Assembly (NCBI GenBank): GCA_023251535.1
Contig: JAHEYP010000008.1
Span: forward strand, 36,519 to 100,518
Source of the DNA: Bacteroidota bacterium
Lineage (GTDB): Bacteria > Bacteroidota > Bacteroidia > AKYH767-A > OLB10
Direction: 5' to 3'
Length of the DNA stretch: 64,000 nt
The notes beneath the pieces were generated by a model, which worked only from the letters and a program-made list of their open reading frames with translations, was not told where the DNA came from and searched no databases. The position numbers were made by a program, and so were the translations under genes. Positions 1 to 10,740 of this stretch are shown piece after piece (positions within the stretch are counted from its first letter, which is position 1; each line of letters begins with the position of its first letter).

Positions 1-2
1 AC

Positions 3-713
3 ATGCAACGAGTAATGGAAATCGCGAATGCTCACAACTTATACGTGATTGAAGATACTGCTCAAGCTATTGGCGCCGATTATACTATGGCAAACGGCAT
101 CACTTACAAAGCTGGAACTATCGGTACTATTGGAACTACATCGTTCTTCCCATCGAAAAACTTGGGATGCATGGGCGATGGAGGAGCAATTTTCACGAAT
201 GACGATCAGTTGGCATCGAGAATCCGCATGATAGCCAATCACGGACAATCGGTCCAATATCATCACGATGACATTGGAGTAAATTCACGTTTAGATAGCA
301 TGCAAGCAGCTATATTGAGAGTGAAATTGCCTCATTTGAACGACTATTGCAAAGCCCGTCAATATGCGGCGGCTTACTATGATAAAGCATTTGCCAATAA
401 CCCAAAAGTGAAAACTCCTGGAAGTATGGCGAACTCAACTCACGTATTCCACCAATATACTTTGGTGCTAAACGGGGTTTCGAGAACAGCATTAAGAGAG
501 CATCTCGAGAAAAAAGGCATTCCGAGCATGATCTACTACCCTATTCCTTTGCACATGCAAAAAGCCTATACCGATCCACGCTACAAACATGGCGACTTCC
601 CAGTAACAGAACAGCTTTGTGATCACGTAATTTCATTACCAATGCACACTGAAATGTCTGACGAAGATTTAGCTTATATCGTAGGATCTGTATTAGAGTT
701 CATTAATAAGTAA
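3..713 (+). CDS. DegT/DnrJ/EryC1/StrS (WbpE-like) sugar aminotransferase, 5' truncated by window edge
   Basis: PLP-lysine context FFPSKNLGCMGDGGAIFTN and VNSRLDSMQAAILRVKL typical of the DegT family; ORF runs to the window edge. Confidence 0.9.
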   Translation: MQRVMEIANAHNLYVIEDTAQAIGADYTMANGITYKAGTIGTIGTTSFFPSKNLGCMGDGGAIFTNDDQLASRIRMIANHGQSVQYHHDDIGVNSRLDSMQAAILRVKLPHLNDYCKARQYAAAYYDKAFANNPKVKTPGSMANSTHVFHQYTLVLNGVSRTALREHLEKKGIPSMIYYPIPLHMQKAYTDPRYKHGDFPVTEQLCDHVISLPMHTEMSDEDLAYIVGSVLEFINK

Positions 714-785
714 ACAGATATGGATGAAACCCTTTATTAATTTTCGAGTATAAAGGATCATTAAATATCTCAAAAACGAAAGCAT

Positions 786-2117
786 ATGAATATTGCAGTA
801 GTAGGTACAGGATATGTAGGCCTTGTAACCGGAACTTGTTTCGCTGAGATGGGAAACCATGTCACTTGCGTTGATATCGACGCGAACAAAGTAGAACGTA
901 TGCGTAACGGAAAAATTCCGATTTACGAACCCCATCTTGATGTATTGTTCGAAAGAAACATCAAACAGGGACGTTTGCAATTCACAACAAACTTAGAAGA
1001 AGCGATTGCCGATGCATCGATTATCTTCTTGGCATTACCAACGCCTCCGGGTGAAGATGGTTCTGCCGACTTATCTTACGTATTAGGTGTTGCCAACAAC
1101 CTTGGTCGCTTAATTAAAGATTACAAAATCGTAATTAATAAGAGCACTGTGCCTGTAGGAACAGCTGAAAAAGTACGCGAAGCGATTGCTAAAAACGCTA
1201 CAGTACATTTCGACGTGATTTCTAATCCAGAGTTCTTACGTGAAGGATTTGCTGTGGATGATTTCATGAAACCGGATCGTGTAGTTATCGGAACGAAGAG
1301 CGAAAAAGCGAAAAAGGTCATGAGTGATCTTTATGCTCCGTTTGTTCGTCAGGGTAACCCTATCTACTTCATGGATGAACGTTCAGCAGAATTAACTAAG
1401 TATGCAGCTAATGCATTCTTAGCAACGAAAATTACATTCATGAATGAAATCGCTAACCTATGCGAAAAAGTAGGAGCTAATGTTGATGCAGTACGTATCG
1501 GTATCGGCTCTGACTCGCGTATCGGTAAGCGTTTCTTATTTGCCGGTATCGGTTATGGTGGAAGTTGCTTCCCTAAAGACGTTCAGGCATTATACAGAAC
1601 ATCTCAAGACTACAAATACGACTTTAAAATTTTATCGTCGGTAATGGAAGTTAATGAGATCCAGAAAACTGTAATGGTTGAAAAATTACGTCAACATTTT
1701 GATGGCAACTTAGAAGGGAAAAAATTCGCTGTTTGGGGATTGGCATTCAAACCTGATACTGATGATATTCGCGAGGCTCCAGCATTGTATATTATCCGTG
1801 ACCTTATTGCAGCAGGTGCTTCTGTTAGCGCATTTGACCCTGAAGCAATGGAGAACGTTAAACGTACAATCGGTGAAGTGATCCATTACGCTAATGATCC
1901 TTATGAAGCAGTTCAAGATGCAGATGCATTATTGATTGCTACAGAATGGTCGCTATTCAGAACTCCTGACTTCGATAAGATGAAGGAAACAATGAAAGGC
2001 AAAGTGATCTTCGACGGACGTAATCTATATGACTTACAAAGAATGGCTGAAATGGGATTCCATTATAACAGCATCGGACGCGAAGTCGTTTCTCCTCAGA
2101 TACCAGCATTTTTATAA
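786..2117 (+). CDS. ugd: UDP-glucose 6-dehydrogenase
   Basis: N-terminal [38 protein letters not shown] active site. Confidence 0.93.
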   Translation: MNIAVVGTGYVGLVTGTCFAEMGNHVTCVDIDANKVERMRNGKIPIYEPHLDVLFERNIKQGRLQFTTNLEEAIADASIIFLALPTPPGEDGSADLSYVLGVANNLGRLIKDYKIVINKSTVPVGTAEKVREAIAKNATVHFDVISNPEFLREGFAVDDFMKPDRVVIGTKSEKAKKVMSDLYAPFVRQGNPIYFMDERSAELTKYAANAFLATKITFMNEIANLCEKVGANVDAVRIGIGSDSRIGKRFLFAGIGYGGSCFPKDVQALYRTSQDYKYDFKILSSVMEVNEIQKTVMVEKLRQHFDGNLEGKKFAVWGLAFKPDTDDIREAPALYIIRDLIAAGASVSAFDPEAMENVKRTIGEVIHYANDPYEAVQDADALLIATEWSLFRTPDFDKMKETMKGKVIFDGRNLYDLQRMAEMGFHYNSIGREVVSPQIPAFL

Positions 2118-2125
2118 TATCCGTT

Positions 2126-3100
2126 ATGTCAAATAAACGTGTTTTAATTACCGGTGCCGCAGGATTCCTCGGGTCTCACCTTTGCGATCGCTTCATCAAA
2201 GAAGGATACGATGTTGTGGGAATGGATAACCTGATTACTGGTGACCTTCGTAACATCGAGCATCTAATGAAACTCAAACAATTTGAGTTCTATCATCATG
2301 ATGTTAGTAAATTCGTATTCGTTCCAGGACGCATCGATTATATTCTACATTTCGCTTCGCCTGCAAGCCCAATCGATTATTTGAAAATTCCGATTCAAAC
2401 TTTAAAAGTAGGATCGTTAGGAACTCATAATCTGTTAGGATTTGCGAAAGCAAAAAATGCGAGAATATTGGTGGCCTCAACGAGCGAAGTATATGGCGAC
2501 CCTAATGTACACCCTCAAACTGAGGACTACTGGGGGAATGTGAATCCTATCGGACCTCGCGGCGTATACGACGAAGCTAAACGTTTCCAAGAAGCTATAA
2601 CAATGGCTTACCATACTTACCATAAATTAGAAACACGTATTGTGCGTATTTTTAATACTTATGGTCCTAGAATGCGACTAAACGACGGACGTGTATTACC
2701 TGCGTTCATCGGACAAGCATTACGTGGCGAAGACTTAACAGTTTTCGGAGATGGAAGTCAAACACGCTCATTCTGCTATGTAGATGATTTGATTGAAGGA
2801 ATTTACCGTTTACTAATGAGCGACTATGCTTATCCTGTGAACATCGGTAACCCAGCAGAAATCACTATTCGCGAATTTGGCGAAGAGATTATTAAACTAA
2901 CAGGAACCAGTCAAGAACTTATCTGCAAACCACTTCCGCAAGACGACCCTAAACAACGTCGCCCGGACATCACAAAAGCAAGAGAAATTCTGGGATGGGA
3001 ACCTAAAATATCGAGAGCTGAAGGATTAAAATTAACTTATGATTATTTCAAAAGTTTACCATCAGAAGAACTCTATAAAACTGCACATCGCTTTGAGTAA
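2126..3100 (+). CDS. uxs: UDP-glucuronate decarboxylase-like SDR (UDP-xylose synthase)
   Basis: [57 protein letters not shown]; directly after ugd. Confidence 0.88.
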   Translation: MSNKRVLITGAAGFLGSHLCDRFIKEGYDVVGMDNLITGDLRNIEHLMKLKQFEFYHHDVSKFVFVPGRIDYILHFASPASPIDYLKIPIQTLKVGSLGTHNLLGFAKAKNARILVASTSEVYGDPNVHPQTEDYWGNVNPIGPRGVYDEAKRFQEAITMAYHTYHKLETRIVRIFNTYGPRMRLNDGRVLPAFIGQALRGEDLTVFGDGSQTRSFCYVDDLIEGIYRLLMSDYAYPVNIGNPAEITIREFGEEIIKLTGTSQELICKPLPQDDPKQRRPDITKAREILGWEPKISRAEGLKLTYDYFKSLPSEELYKTAHRFE

Positions 3101-3120
3101 TTATCAAAGAAAATAAAAAA

Positions 3121-3162
3121 CACAAAACACTGTCATCTTTCGGGTGACAGTGTTCTGTGTTT
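3121..3162 (+). terminator. intrinsic terminator-like hairpin
   Basis: aacactgtcatc-tttc-gggtgacagtgtt then T-rich, after uxs. Confidence 0.75.
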
Positions 3163-3226
3163 AATTAAAGTACTAAAAACCGACTTCTTTCTAACCAAAA
3201 GAAGTTTGGGTAAACCAAAATCAAGA

Positions 3227-3799
3227 ATGGAATATTCAGTTCATCCTTCTGCTATTGTTGACGAAGGATGTAAAATCGGCAAAGGCACTAAAATTTGGCA
3301 TTTTTCTCATATTATGCCCAATTGCGTGATCGGCGAAAATTGCAACATCGGTCAAAATGTGGTGGTATCACCTCAAGTAACATTAGGCAATAATGTGAAA
3401 GTTCAGAATAACGTTTCGATTTATACTGGCGTTATTTGCGAAGATGATGTTTTCTTAGGGCCAAGTATGGTTTTTACTAACGTAATGAATCCAAGAAGTG
3501 CAGTTAATCGTCGCGATCAATACCTAAAAACAACAGTAAAAAAAGGAGCATCTATCGGTGCTAATGCGACTATTGTTTGCGGACATGACATCGGTGCTTT
3601 TGCATTTATTGGTGCCGGTGCTGTTGTTACGAAGAACGTTCCTGACTATGCATTGGTTATCGGCAATCCTGCGCGTCAAACAGGATGGATGAGTGAATAC
3701 GGACATAAATTAAAATTCGACAATGAAGGATTTGCTGAATGCCCTGAAAGCCATCAACGATATCAATTAAAAAATAATATCGTAACCAAAATCGCTTAA
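3227..3799 (+). CDS. WbpD-like left-handed beta-helix N-acetyltransferase (UDP-2-acetamido-3-amino-glucuronate N-acetyltransferase)
   Basis: hexapeptide repeats; [46 protein letters not shown] at 3227 preferred to TTG at 3206. Confidence 0.87.
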   Translation: MEYSVHPSAIVDEGCKIGKGTKIWHFSHIMPNCVIGENCNIGQNVVVSPQVTLGNNVKVQNNVSIYTGVICEDDVFLGPSMVFTNVMNPRSAVNRRDQYLKTTVKKGASIGANATIVCGHDIGAFAFIGAGAVVTKNVPDYALVIGNPARQTGWMSEYGHKLKFDNEGFAECPESHQRYQLKNNIVTKIA

Positions 3800-3801
3800 T
3801 C

Positions 3802-4863
3802 ATGTCGAATTACGAGAATAAAAAAATAAAATTCGCTGTAATCGGCAGCGGACATATCGGCAAGCGACACGCGGAAATGATTCGCAGAAACGACGAAGCC
3901 GAGTTAGTTGGATTGTGCGACATACGTCAGAAGAGCGAATGCGGATTAGATGCTTTCGAAGGAGTTCCTTTCTTCAACTCAGCAGAAGAAATGCTGAAAG
4001 CAATTCCTGAAATCGATGTCGTGAATGTATGTTCTCCAAATGGATTACATGCTGAACATTCTCTTATTGCATTATCAAACCATAAGCATGTAGTTTGTGA
4101 AAAGCCAATGGCTATTACCAAAGCTGACTGCGAAAAAATTATTTACAAAGCACTTCAAGTATCACGCAATGTTTTCGGAGTAATGCAAAACCGTTACTCT
4201 CCTCCTTCTGCATGGCTTAAAAGTGTAATCGACCAAAAGAAAGTAGGCGATATCTATATGGTACAGCTAAACTGCTTCTGGAATCGCGATGAACGCTATT
4301 ACACAGGTAAAAACTGGAAAGGAAGCAGTGACCTCGATGGAGGAACATTATTCACTCAGTTCTCTCACTTTATCGATATCATGTATTGGGTATTCGGAGA
4401 TATTACCGACATCAACGGAGTATTTGCCGACTTCAACCACCAAAACAATACTTCATTTGAAGATTCAGGAATTGTGAATTTCAGATTCGTGAATGGAGGA
4501 ATGGGATGTATTAATTATTCAACATCTGTATACGACAAAAACCTTGAGAGCAGTATTACCGTAATAGGGAGTCAAGGATCCATCAAAGTGGGTGGACAGT
4601 ATATGAATGAAGTGGAATATTGCCACATCAAAGATTACGAAATGCCTGTATTACCGCCTGCAAATCCTGCGAACGACTATGGTCACTACAAAGGATCTGC
4701 TGCAAATCATCACTACATTATCGAAAATGTAATTGATGTATTAAAAGGAAGAAATATCATGACAACCAACGCTCTTGAAGGGCTTAAAGTTGTTGAAATT
4801 ATAGAACGCATTTACGCATTAAGAAAATTACAAAAACCGGAAATACGCTACAGCAATGTATAA
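3802..4863 (+). CDS. WbpB-like Gfo/Idh/MocA oxidoreductase
   Basis: FAVIGSGHIGKRHAEMI, CEKPMAITKADCE, NRYSPP; beside WbpD-like gene. Confidence 0.87.
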   Translation: MSNYENKKIKFAVIGSGHIGKRHAEMIRRNDEAELVGLCDIRQKSECGLDAFEGVPFFNSAEEMLKAIPEIDVVNVCSPNGLHAEHSLIALSNHKHVVCEKPMAITKADCEKIIYKALQVSRNVFGVMQNRYSPPSAWLKSVIDQKKVGDIYMVQLNCFWNRDERYYTGKNWKGSSDLDGGTLFTQFSHFIDIMYWVFGDITDINGVFADFNHQNNTSFEDSGIVNFRFVNGGMGCINYSTSVYDKNLESSITVIGSQGSIKVGGQYMNEVEYCHIKDYEMPVLPPANPANDYGHYKGSAANHHYIIENVIDVLKGRNIMTTNALEGLKVVEIIERIYALRKLQKPEIRYSNV

Positions 4864-6145
4864 TGAATTAATCAATAAGGAAAAGAAACTTGCAGTTATC
4901 GGCCTTGGCTATGTAGGCCTTCCTATCGCTTTGGAATTTGCGAAGAAAATTTCCGTTATCGGCTTCGACATCAACGCTGAACGTGTTGAGTTAATGAAAA
5001 ACAATATCGACCCAAGTGGTGAGCTCGACAGTAGCTGCTTTGAAGGATGCGATATTCAATTCACTGCTTCACTCGATGTTTTACGTGAAGCAAACTTTTT
5101 CATCGTAGCAGTACCTACTCCTATCGACGAACATAAATTACCTGATTTAAAGCCATTATTAGGAGCTACAAAATCTATTGCTGCGGCATTGAAAAAAGGC
5201 GACTATGTAGTGTATGAATCAACAGTATATCCAGGATGTACAGAAGAAGATTGTATTCCTGTTTTAGAAGAAATCACTGGACTAAAATTCAAAGAAGATT
5301 TCAAAGTAGGATATTCTCCTGAGCGTATTAATCCAGGCGATAAAGAACATACACTAGCGAAGATTACTAAAGTTGTTTCTGGCTGTGATGCCGAATCTGC
5401 TGATGAAATTGCGAAAGTGTATGAGATCGTTGTGCAAGCTGGTGTTTTCCGTGCATCATCAATTAAAGTTGCTGAAGCAGCTAAGATCATCGAGAACACT
5501 CAACGCGACGTGAACATCGCTTTAATGAATGAGCTTTCTATCATCTTCAATAAAATGGGCATTAACACTTATGAAGTGTTAGAAGCAGCAGGAACAAAAT
5601 GGAATTTCCTTCGCTTTATGCCAGGCTTAGTTGGTGGTCACTGTATTGGTGTTGATCCTTACTACTTAACGTATAAAGCGCAAGAAGTAGGATACCACGC
5701 TCAAGTGATTAACTCGGGCCGTTACGTGAACGACTCTATGGGATTCTATGTTGCTAAGCAAACAGTAAAAAAACTGATTGCAATGGGCAAAGACATCAGC
5801 AAGAGCCGAGTTTTAGTAATGGGAGCTACCTTTAAAGAAGATGTTGAAGATATCCGCAACTCAAAAGTTGTAGATGTAATCAACGAATTTAAATCGTACG
5901 GAGTTAACGTAGATGTAATTGATCCAAGAGCTAACAGCGAAGAGTTGAAGCACGAATACGGTTTTGAATTAGTACCTGAAGTGGGAAGCAATTACGATGC
6001 TATTGTTGTTGCTGTAAACCATAAAGAATATAAGTCATATACTGAAGCTGATTTCAAGAAATTAGCAGCTGAAAAAGCAATTCTTGTCGACTTAAAAGGT
6101 ATTCTAAGAGGAAAAATTAAAGATCTGACTTACTGGAGTCTGTAA
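4856..6145 (+). CDS. WbpO/TviB-type UDP-N-acetylhexosamine 6-dehydrogenase
   Basis: VIGLGYVGLPIALEFAKK, VPTPIDEHKLPDL, GLVGGHCIGVDPYYLTYKAQEVGYH; 8-bp overlap with upstream gene. Confidence 0.9.
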   Translation: MYNELINKEKKLAVIGLGYVGLPIALEFAKKISVIGFDINAERVELMKNNIDPSGELDSSCFEGCDIQFTASLDVLREANFFIVAVPTPIDEHKLPDLKPLLGATKSIAAALKKGDYVVYESTVYPGCTEEDCIPVLEEITGLKFKEDFKVGYSPERINPGDKEHTLAKITKVVSGCDAESADEIAKVYEIVVQAGVFRASSIKVAEAAKIIENTQRDVNIALMNELSIIFNKMGINTYEVLEAAGTKWNFLRFMPGLVGGHCIGVDPYYLTYKAQEVGYHAQVINSGRYVNDSMGFYVAKQTVKKLIAMGKDISKSRVLVMGATFKEDVEDIRNSKVVDVINEFKSYGVNVDVIDPRANSEELKHEYGFELVPEVGSNYDAIVVAVNHKEYKSYTEADFKKLAAEKAILVDLKGILRGKIKDLTYWSL

Positions 6146-6193
6146 TTCGTAACGGATTTACGATTTCATCGTACAAGCTAAGAAAAACAAGCT

Positions 6194-7231
6194 ATGAACA
6201 CGAAGAAAAAAATTCTGGTAACCGGCGGAACAGGCTATATCGGCTCGCATACAGCCGTTGAATTAATCAATAAAGGTTTCGATGTATATATCATCGATAA
6301 TTTATCTAATTCACATGGCGAAGTAGTTGATTCCATAGAAAAAATCACCGGTACTCGTCCTTTCTTCGCAAACATTGACTTGAATAACAAAAGTGCAGTG
6401 AATGAATTTTTACGCGTCCATTCTATCGATGCAATTATTCATTTTGCTGCATTTAAAGCAGTAGGCGAAAGCGTTGAAAAGCCGCTCGAATACTACCGTA
6501 ATAATATCGGTTCTTTATTGAACTTATTAGAGCTTTGCAGAGAGCATAATATCAAGAATTTTGTTTTCTCTTCTTCTTGTTCTGTTTACGGTCAACCTGA
6601 CTACTTACCTATCGACGAATTCGCTGCAGTAAAACCAGCTCAATGTCCTTATGCGAATACTAAAAAAATTGGCGAAGACATTCTGAAGGACACTGCAAAA
6701 GTTGTAGATATCAATATTATTTCTCTTCGCTATTTTAATCCCGTAGGAGCTCATCCTACTGCAATGATTGGAGAATATCCTATCGGCGCTCCTCTTAACT
6801 TATTCCCGATCGTAACTCAAACTGCTATCGGCAAGAGGGAGAAAATGATGGTTTTCGGAACTGATTACGATACCGCTGACGGAAGTTGCATTCGCGATTA
6901 TATCCACGTTGTTGATGTTGCAATAGCGCATACAGTAGCTATCGAACGAATGCTAAATGGTCAGTCGAAAGATCGTTATGAATTATTTAACCTCGGAACA
7001 GGAAATGGTTTGTCGGTATTAGAAGTACTTAATGCTTTCGAAAAAATTACAGGAGTAAAAGTTAACTATCAACTTACCGACCGCCGTGCCGGTGACGTTG
7101 AGAAAGTATATGCAGATACATCATATGCAAATAAGGAATTAGGCTGGAAAACTACTCGTACTTTAGAAGACATGATTACGTCGGCTTGGGCATGGGAACA
7201 AGTTCTTCAAAAAAAATATGCTGAAGCTTAA
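6194..7231 (+). CDS. galE: UDP-glucose 4-epimerase
   Basis: KILVTGGTGYIGSHTAVELI, HFAAFKAVGESVEKPLEYYRNN, RYFNPVGAHPT. Confidence 0.92.
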   Translation: MNTKKKILVTGGTGYIGSHTAVELINKGFDVYIIDNLSNSHGEVVDSIEKITGTRPFFANIDLNNKSAVNEFLRVHSIDAIIHFAAFKAVGESVEKPLEYYRNNIGSLLNLLELCREHNIKNFVFSSSCSVYGQPDYLPIDEFAAVKPAQCPYANTKKIGEDILKDTAKVVDINIISLRYFNPVGAHPTAMIGEYPIGAPLNLFPIVTQTAIGKREKMMVFGTDYDTADGSCIRDYIHVVDVAIAHTVAIERMLNGQSKDRYELFNLGTGNGLSVLEVLNAFEKITGVKVNYQLTDRRAGDVEKVYADTSYANKELGWKTTRTLEDMITSAWAWEQVLQKKYAEA

Positions 7232-7262
7232 TTGTAAATAAGTATCTCTAAAAATCTACACC

Positions 7263-8315
7263 ATGAAAAATATTCTGGTAACCGGTGGAGCCGGTTTTAT
7301 TGGTTCACATGTAGTGCGACGTTTAGTCAGTAATTACCCCGAATATCATATCGTTAACCTCGACGTATTAACGTACGCTGGTAACCTCGCAAATCTTCGC
7401 GATATCGAAAACCGTTCGAACTATACTTTCGTTCGTGCCGATATCACCGACGCTAATGCTATGCAAGAGTTGTTTGCGAAATATCAATTTGAAGGTGTTA
7501 TTCATCTTGCTGCCGAATCGCATGTCGACAGAAGTATTTCTAACCCGATGGAGTTCATCATGACTAACATCGTTGGAACAGTAGTGCTTTTAAATGCCGC
7601 TCGCGAATGCTGGAAAGGCAATATGGAAGGAAAGCGTTTTTATCATGTGAGTACCGATGAAGTTTATGGCTCATTAGGCGAAACAGGATACTTTACCGAA
7701 GAAACTCGCTATGATCCTCATAGTCCCTATTCATCTTCTAAAGCAAGCTCCGATCACCTCGTAAGAGCTTACCACGATACTTACGGATTGCCAATTGTAA
7801 TTTCGAACTGCTCTAACAACTACGGATCATTTCAATTTCCAGAGAAATTAATTCCTTTGGCCATTAACAATATCCGCCAAGGAAAGAATATTCCGGTTTA
7901 TGGTAAGGGTGAAAATATTCGCGATTGGTTGTTTGTAGAAGATCATGCCGTTGCGATTGATGTTATTTACCATTATGGTAAAAATGGCGATACTTACAAT
8001 GTAGGAGGACATAATGAGTGGAAAAACATTGACCTTATTCACCTGCTTTGCAAAATTATGGATCGTAAGCTGGATCGTCCAGAAGGAACTTCAGTTGGCC
8101 TAATCACTTACGTAAAAGACCGTGCAGGCCACGATTTACGCTATGCCATTGACTCTGGTAAACTACAACGCGAACTAGGCTGGAAACCTTCACTTCAGTT
8201 TGAAGAAGGCCTCGAAAAGACAGTTGATTGGTATCTCGCCAACCAAAAATGGATGGATGAAGTAACGTCGGGCGACTACAAAAACTACTACGAGCGTCAG
8301 TATCAGCTTCGTTAA
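7263..8315 (+). CDS. rfbB: dTDP-glucose 4,6-dehydratase
   Basis: ILVTGGAGFIGSHVVR, HLAAESHVDRSI, STDEVYGSLG, SNCSNNYGSFQFPEKLIPL. Confidence 0.93.
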   Translation: MKNILVTGGAGFIGSHVVRRLVSNYPEYHIVNLDVLTYAGNLANLRDIENRSNYTFVRADITDANAMQELFAKYQFEGVIHLAAESHVDRSISNPMEFIMTNIVGTVVLLNAARECWKGNMEGKRFYHVSTDEVYGSLGETGYFTEETRYDPHSPYSSSKASSDHLVRAYHDTYGLPIVISNCSNNYGSFQFPEKLIPLAINNIRQGKNIPVYGKGENIRDWLFVEDHAVAIDVIYHYGKNGDTYNVGGHNEWKNIDLIHLLCKIMDRKLDRPEGTSVGLITYVKDRAGHDLRYAIDSGKLQRELGWKPSLQFEEGLEKTVDWYLANQKWMDEVTSGDYKNYYERQYQLR

Positions 8316-8333
8316 AAAACAGATAAATACCTC

Positions 8334-8367
8334 ATAAAAGCCGTTGAATATCAGCGGCTTTTTCTAT
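8334..8367 (+). terminator. terminator-like hairpin after rfbB
   Basis: aaaagccg...cggcttttt followed by T-rich sequence. Confidence 0.65.
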
Positions 8368-8437
8368 TTTAGCTTACGGTAAACGGACATTAGGTAGTTC
8401 AATACCGAAACCGTAAATTTGCCATTCTTATTTCGTT

Positions 8438-9448
8438 ATGTCTACTACTTCCGTTTACGATAAAGCCTATCACAATTCATCCATTGCTAATGCCTCGATC
8501 CTGGTAACAGGGGGCGCAGGATTTATCGGCTCTAACCTAGTTACTTACTTGCTCGAACATGGAGCGAAAAAAGTGCGAGTGCTCGATAACTTGAGCAACG
8601 GCTTTCTTCGTAACATCGAACCGTTTCGTAATAATCCTGCTTTCGAATTCATTGAAGGTGATATTACCAAACCAGAAGATTGTAAACGTGCTTGTGAAGG
8701 CATCGACTTAATTTCGCACCAAGCAGCCTTGGGTTCTGTTCCTCGTTCAATAAAAAATCCTTTAGCAACTAGTGAAGCAAACACAACAGGATTCTTGAAT
8801 ATTCTGTTAGCTGCTCGTGATGCTGGAGTTAAAAGATTTGTTTATGCTAGCTCGAGTTCTGTTTATGGTGATGCTACTGAATCACCGAAAATTGAAGGAA
8901 GATTAGGAAATCCGTTGTCTCCTTATGCTGTATCGAAACTCACTAATGAACTTTACGCAAAAGTGTTTGCAATGCATTACGGAATGGAAATTATCGGATT
9001 ACGTTACTTCAATGTATTTGGTCCGAATCAAGATCCTAATGGCCCATACGCAGCTGCAATTCCTCTCTTCATGAATTCATTGCTGTTCGGAAAAGATGCG
9101 GTGATTTATGGTGATGGCGGACAAACACGTGATTTTACTTTCGTAGAAAATGCAGTTCAAGCAAATGTTCGTGCATTATTCACAGAAAATAAAGAAGCAC
9201 TCAATAAAGTATATAATGTTGCCGTTGGAGAAGCAGTATCGGTGAATGATCTGTATGAAACTATTGCGGGCATCGCAGGATCGAATAAACGTCCGGAGTA
9301 TGTACCCGAAAGAAAAGGTGACATTAAAAATTCATTGGCAGATATTTCACAGGCGAAAAACTTATTAGGCTACGATCCACGCTACAAAATCCGCGAAGGA
9401 TTACAAGTAACGGTAACGTGGTTCCGAAAAGCGTACGAAAATGCTTAA
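8438..9448 (+). CDS. TviC/WbpP-type UDP-N-acetylglucosamine 4-epimerase-like SDR
   Basis: ILVTGGAGFIGSNLVTYLLEHGAKKVRVLDNLSNGF, RYFNVFGPNQDPNGPYAAAIPLF, GDGGQTRDFTFV. Confidence 0.87.
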   Translation: MSTTSVYDKAYHNSSIANASILVTGGAGFIGSNLVTYLLEHGAKKVRVLDNLSNGFLRNIEPFRNNPAFEFIEGDITKPEDCKRACEGIDLISHQAALGSVPRSIKNPLATSEANTTGFLNILLAARDAGVKRFVYASSSSVYGDATESPKIEGRLGNPLSPYAVSKLTNELYAKVFAMHYGMEIIGLRYFNVFGPNQDPNGPYAAAIPLFMNSLLFGKDAVIYGDGGQTRDFTFVENAVQANVRALFTENKEALNKVYNVAVGEAVSVNDLYETIAGIAGSNKRPEYVPERKGDIKNSLADISQAKNLLGYDPRYKIREGLQVTVTWFRKAYENA

Positions 9449-10193
9449 ATCATTATTAAAGATTTTTTCTTCAGAGAAAGAAAACGAGTATTTAGAAACC
9501 GACTTTTCATCGATCGGAACCGATATGCATTCGCATCTCATTCCAGGAATCGACGATGGCGCTAAAACAATTGAAGATAGCATTGAGCTAATCCGTTTCC
9601 TCCACTCCATGGGATATAGTAAGTTGATTACTACACCTCACATCATGAGTGATTACTTCAGAAATACTCCAGAAACTATTTTAGGAGGATTAGCTGACGT
9701 TCAAAAAGCAATTGCCGAACAAAATATTCCTGTTACTATTTCTGCTGCTGCCGAATATTATATCGACGACGGCTTTATCAGAAAGTTAGAAGAAGAAAAA
9801 CTGCTAACCTTTGGCGATAATTATTTGCTGATGGAGGTTTCTTATATCAATCCTCCCGATAATGTACGCGAAGTTTTTTTCCGTGCTCAAGTTCTTGGAT
9901 ACAAACCTATCCTCGCTCACCCTGAGAGATATCCGTTTTGGTATCGCAATCTCGATGAATACCAACGCTTCCACGATATGGGAGTTATTCTTCAACTTAA
10001 CCTTAATTCGCTAAGCGGATACTATGGTGCTGAAGCAAAAAAAGTGGGAGAGAAATTAATCGACTTGAATATTATTGGAGCCCTTGGCACCGATATGCAT
10101 CACATGAAGCATGCTATGGCATTGCAAAAGTGCATCAAAGAGAAATACCTGCATAAGGTTTTTGAAATGCCGTTGATTAACCGTTATCTGTAG
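9441..10193 (+). CDS. CpsB/YwqE-type tyrosine-protein phosphatase (PHP family)
   Basis: DMHSHLIPGIDDGAKTIEDSIELIRFLHSMGYSKLITTPHIM; HPERY; GTDMHH; 8-bp overlap with upstream gene. Confidence 0.87.
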   Translation: MLKSLLKIFSSEKENEYLETDFSSIGTDMHSHLIPGIDDGAKTIEDSIELIRFLHSMGYSKLITTPHIMSDYFRNTPETILGGLADVQKAIAEQNIPVTISAAAEYYIDDGFIRKLEEEKLLTFGDNYLLMEVSYINPPDNVREVFFRAQVLGYKPILAHPERYPFWYRNLDEYQRFHDMGVILQLNLNSLSGYYGAEAKKVGEKLIDLNIIGALGTDMHHMKHAMALQKCIKEKYLHKVFEMPLINRYL

Positions 10194-10197
10194 TTTT

Positions 10198-10692
10198 ATG
10201 TCGGACAACCACCTCGTTACTTTAGTAAAATATAATCAGTGGGCAAACGAAAGAATCTGCGGATTTATTAATGAAGCAGGAGAAAAAATAGCCGACACTG
10301 AACTAATAAGTAGCTTTCCAACAATTCGCAAGACGTTATTTCACTTGTGGGATGCACAAGTAATCTGGATGAAACGCTTGCGAGGAGAGTCCTCAAATAC
10401 TTGGCCTAGCCATAATTTTACCGGAACACTTAATGAAGCAACTTCACTTTTGTTACAGAATTCACAGGATTATGTGCTTTATGCTGAAGGAGTGAAAGTT
10501 GATCAATTTCAAAATGATGTTGAGTTTAAATCGCTCGACGGAACGGCTTATCATAATACTGTTGAGGAGATTATCATGCATGTAATGAATCATAGCACCT
10601 TTCACAGAGGACAGCTAATCACCATGCTTCGTTCTGCAGGCTTTACGGCAGTTGGTTCTACCGACTTAATCAGGTATTTTAGATCAAAATAA
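10198..10692 (+). CDS. DinB family protein
   Basis: LVKYNQWANERI, LFHLWDAQVIWMKRLRGE, HVMNHSTFHRGQLITMLR. Confidence 0.85.
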   Translation: MSDNHLVTLVKYNQWANERICGFINEAGEKIADTELISSFPTIRKTLFHLWDAQVIWMKRLRGESSNTWPSHNFTGTLNEATSLLLQNSQDYVLYAEGVKVDQFQNDVEFKSLDGTAYHNTVEEIIMHVMNHSTFHRGQLITMLRSAGFTAVGSTDLIRYFRSK

Positions 10693-10740
10693 TCCAATTT
10701 TTTCTTCCAACATTTAATCACATTCTTCGTATACTTGTGG

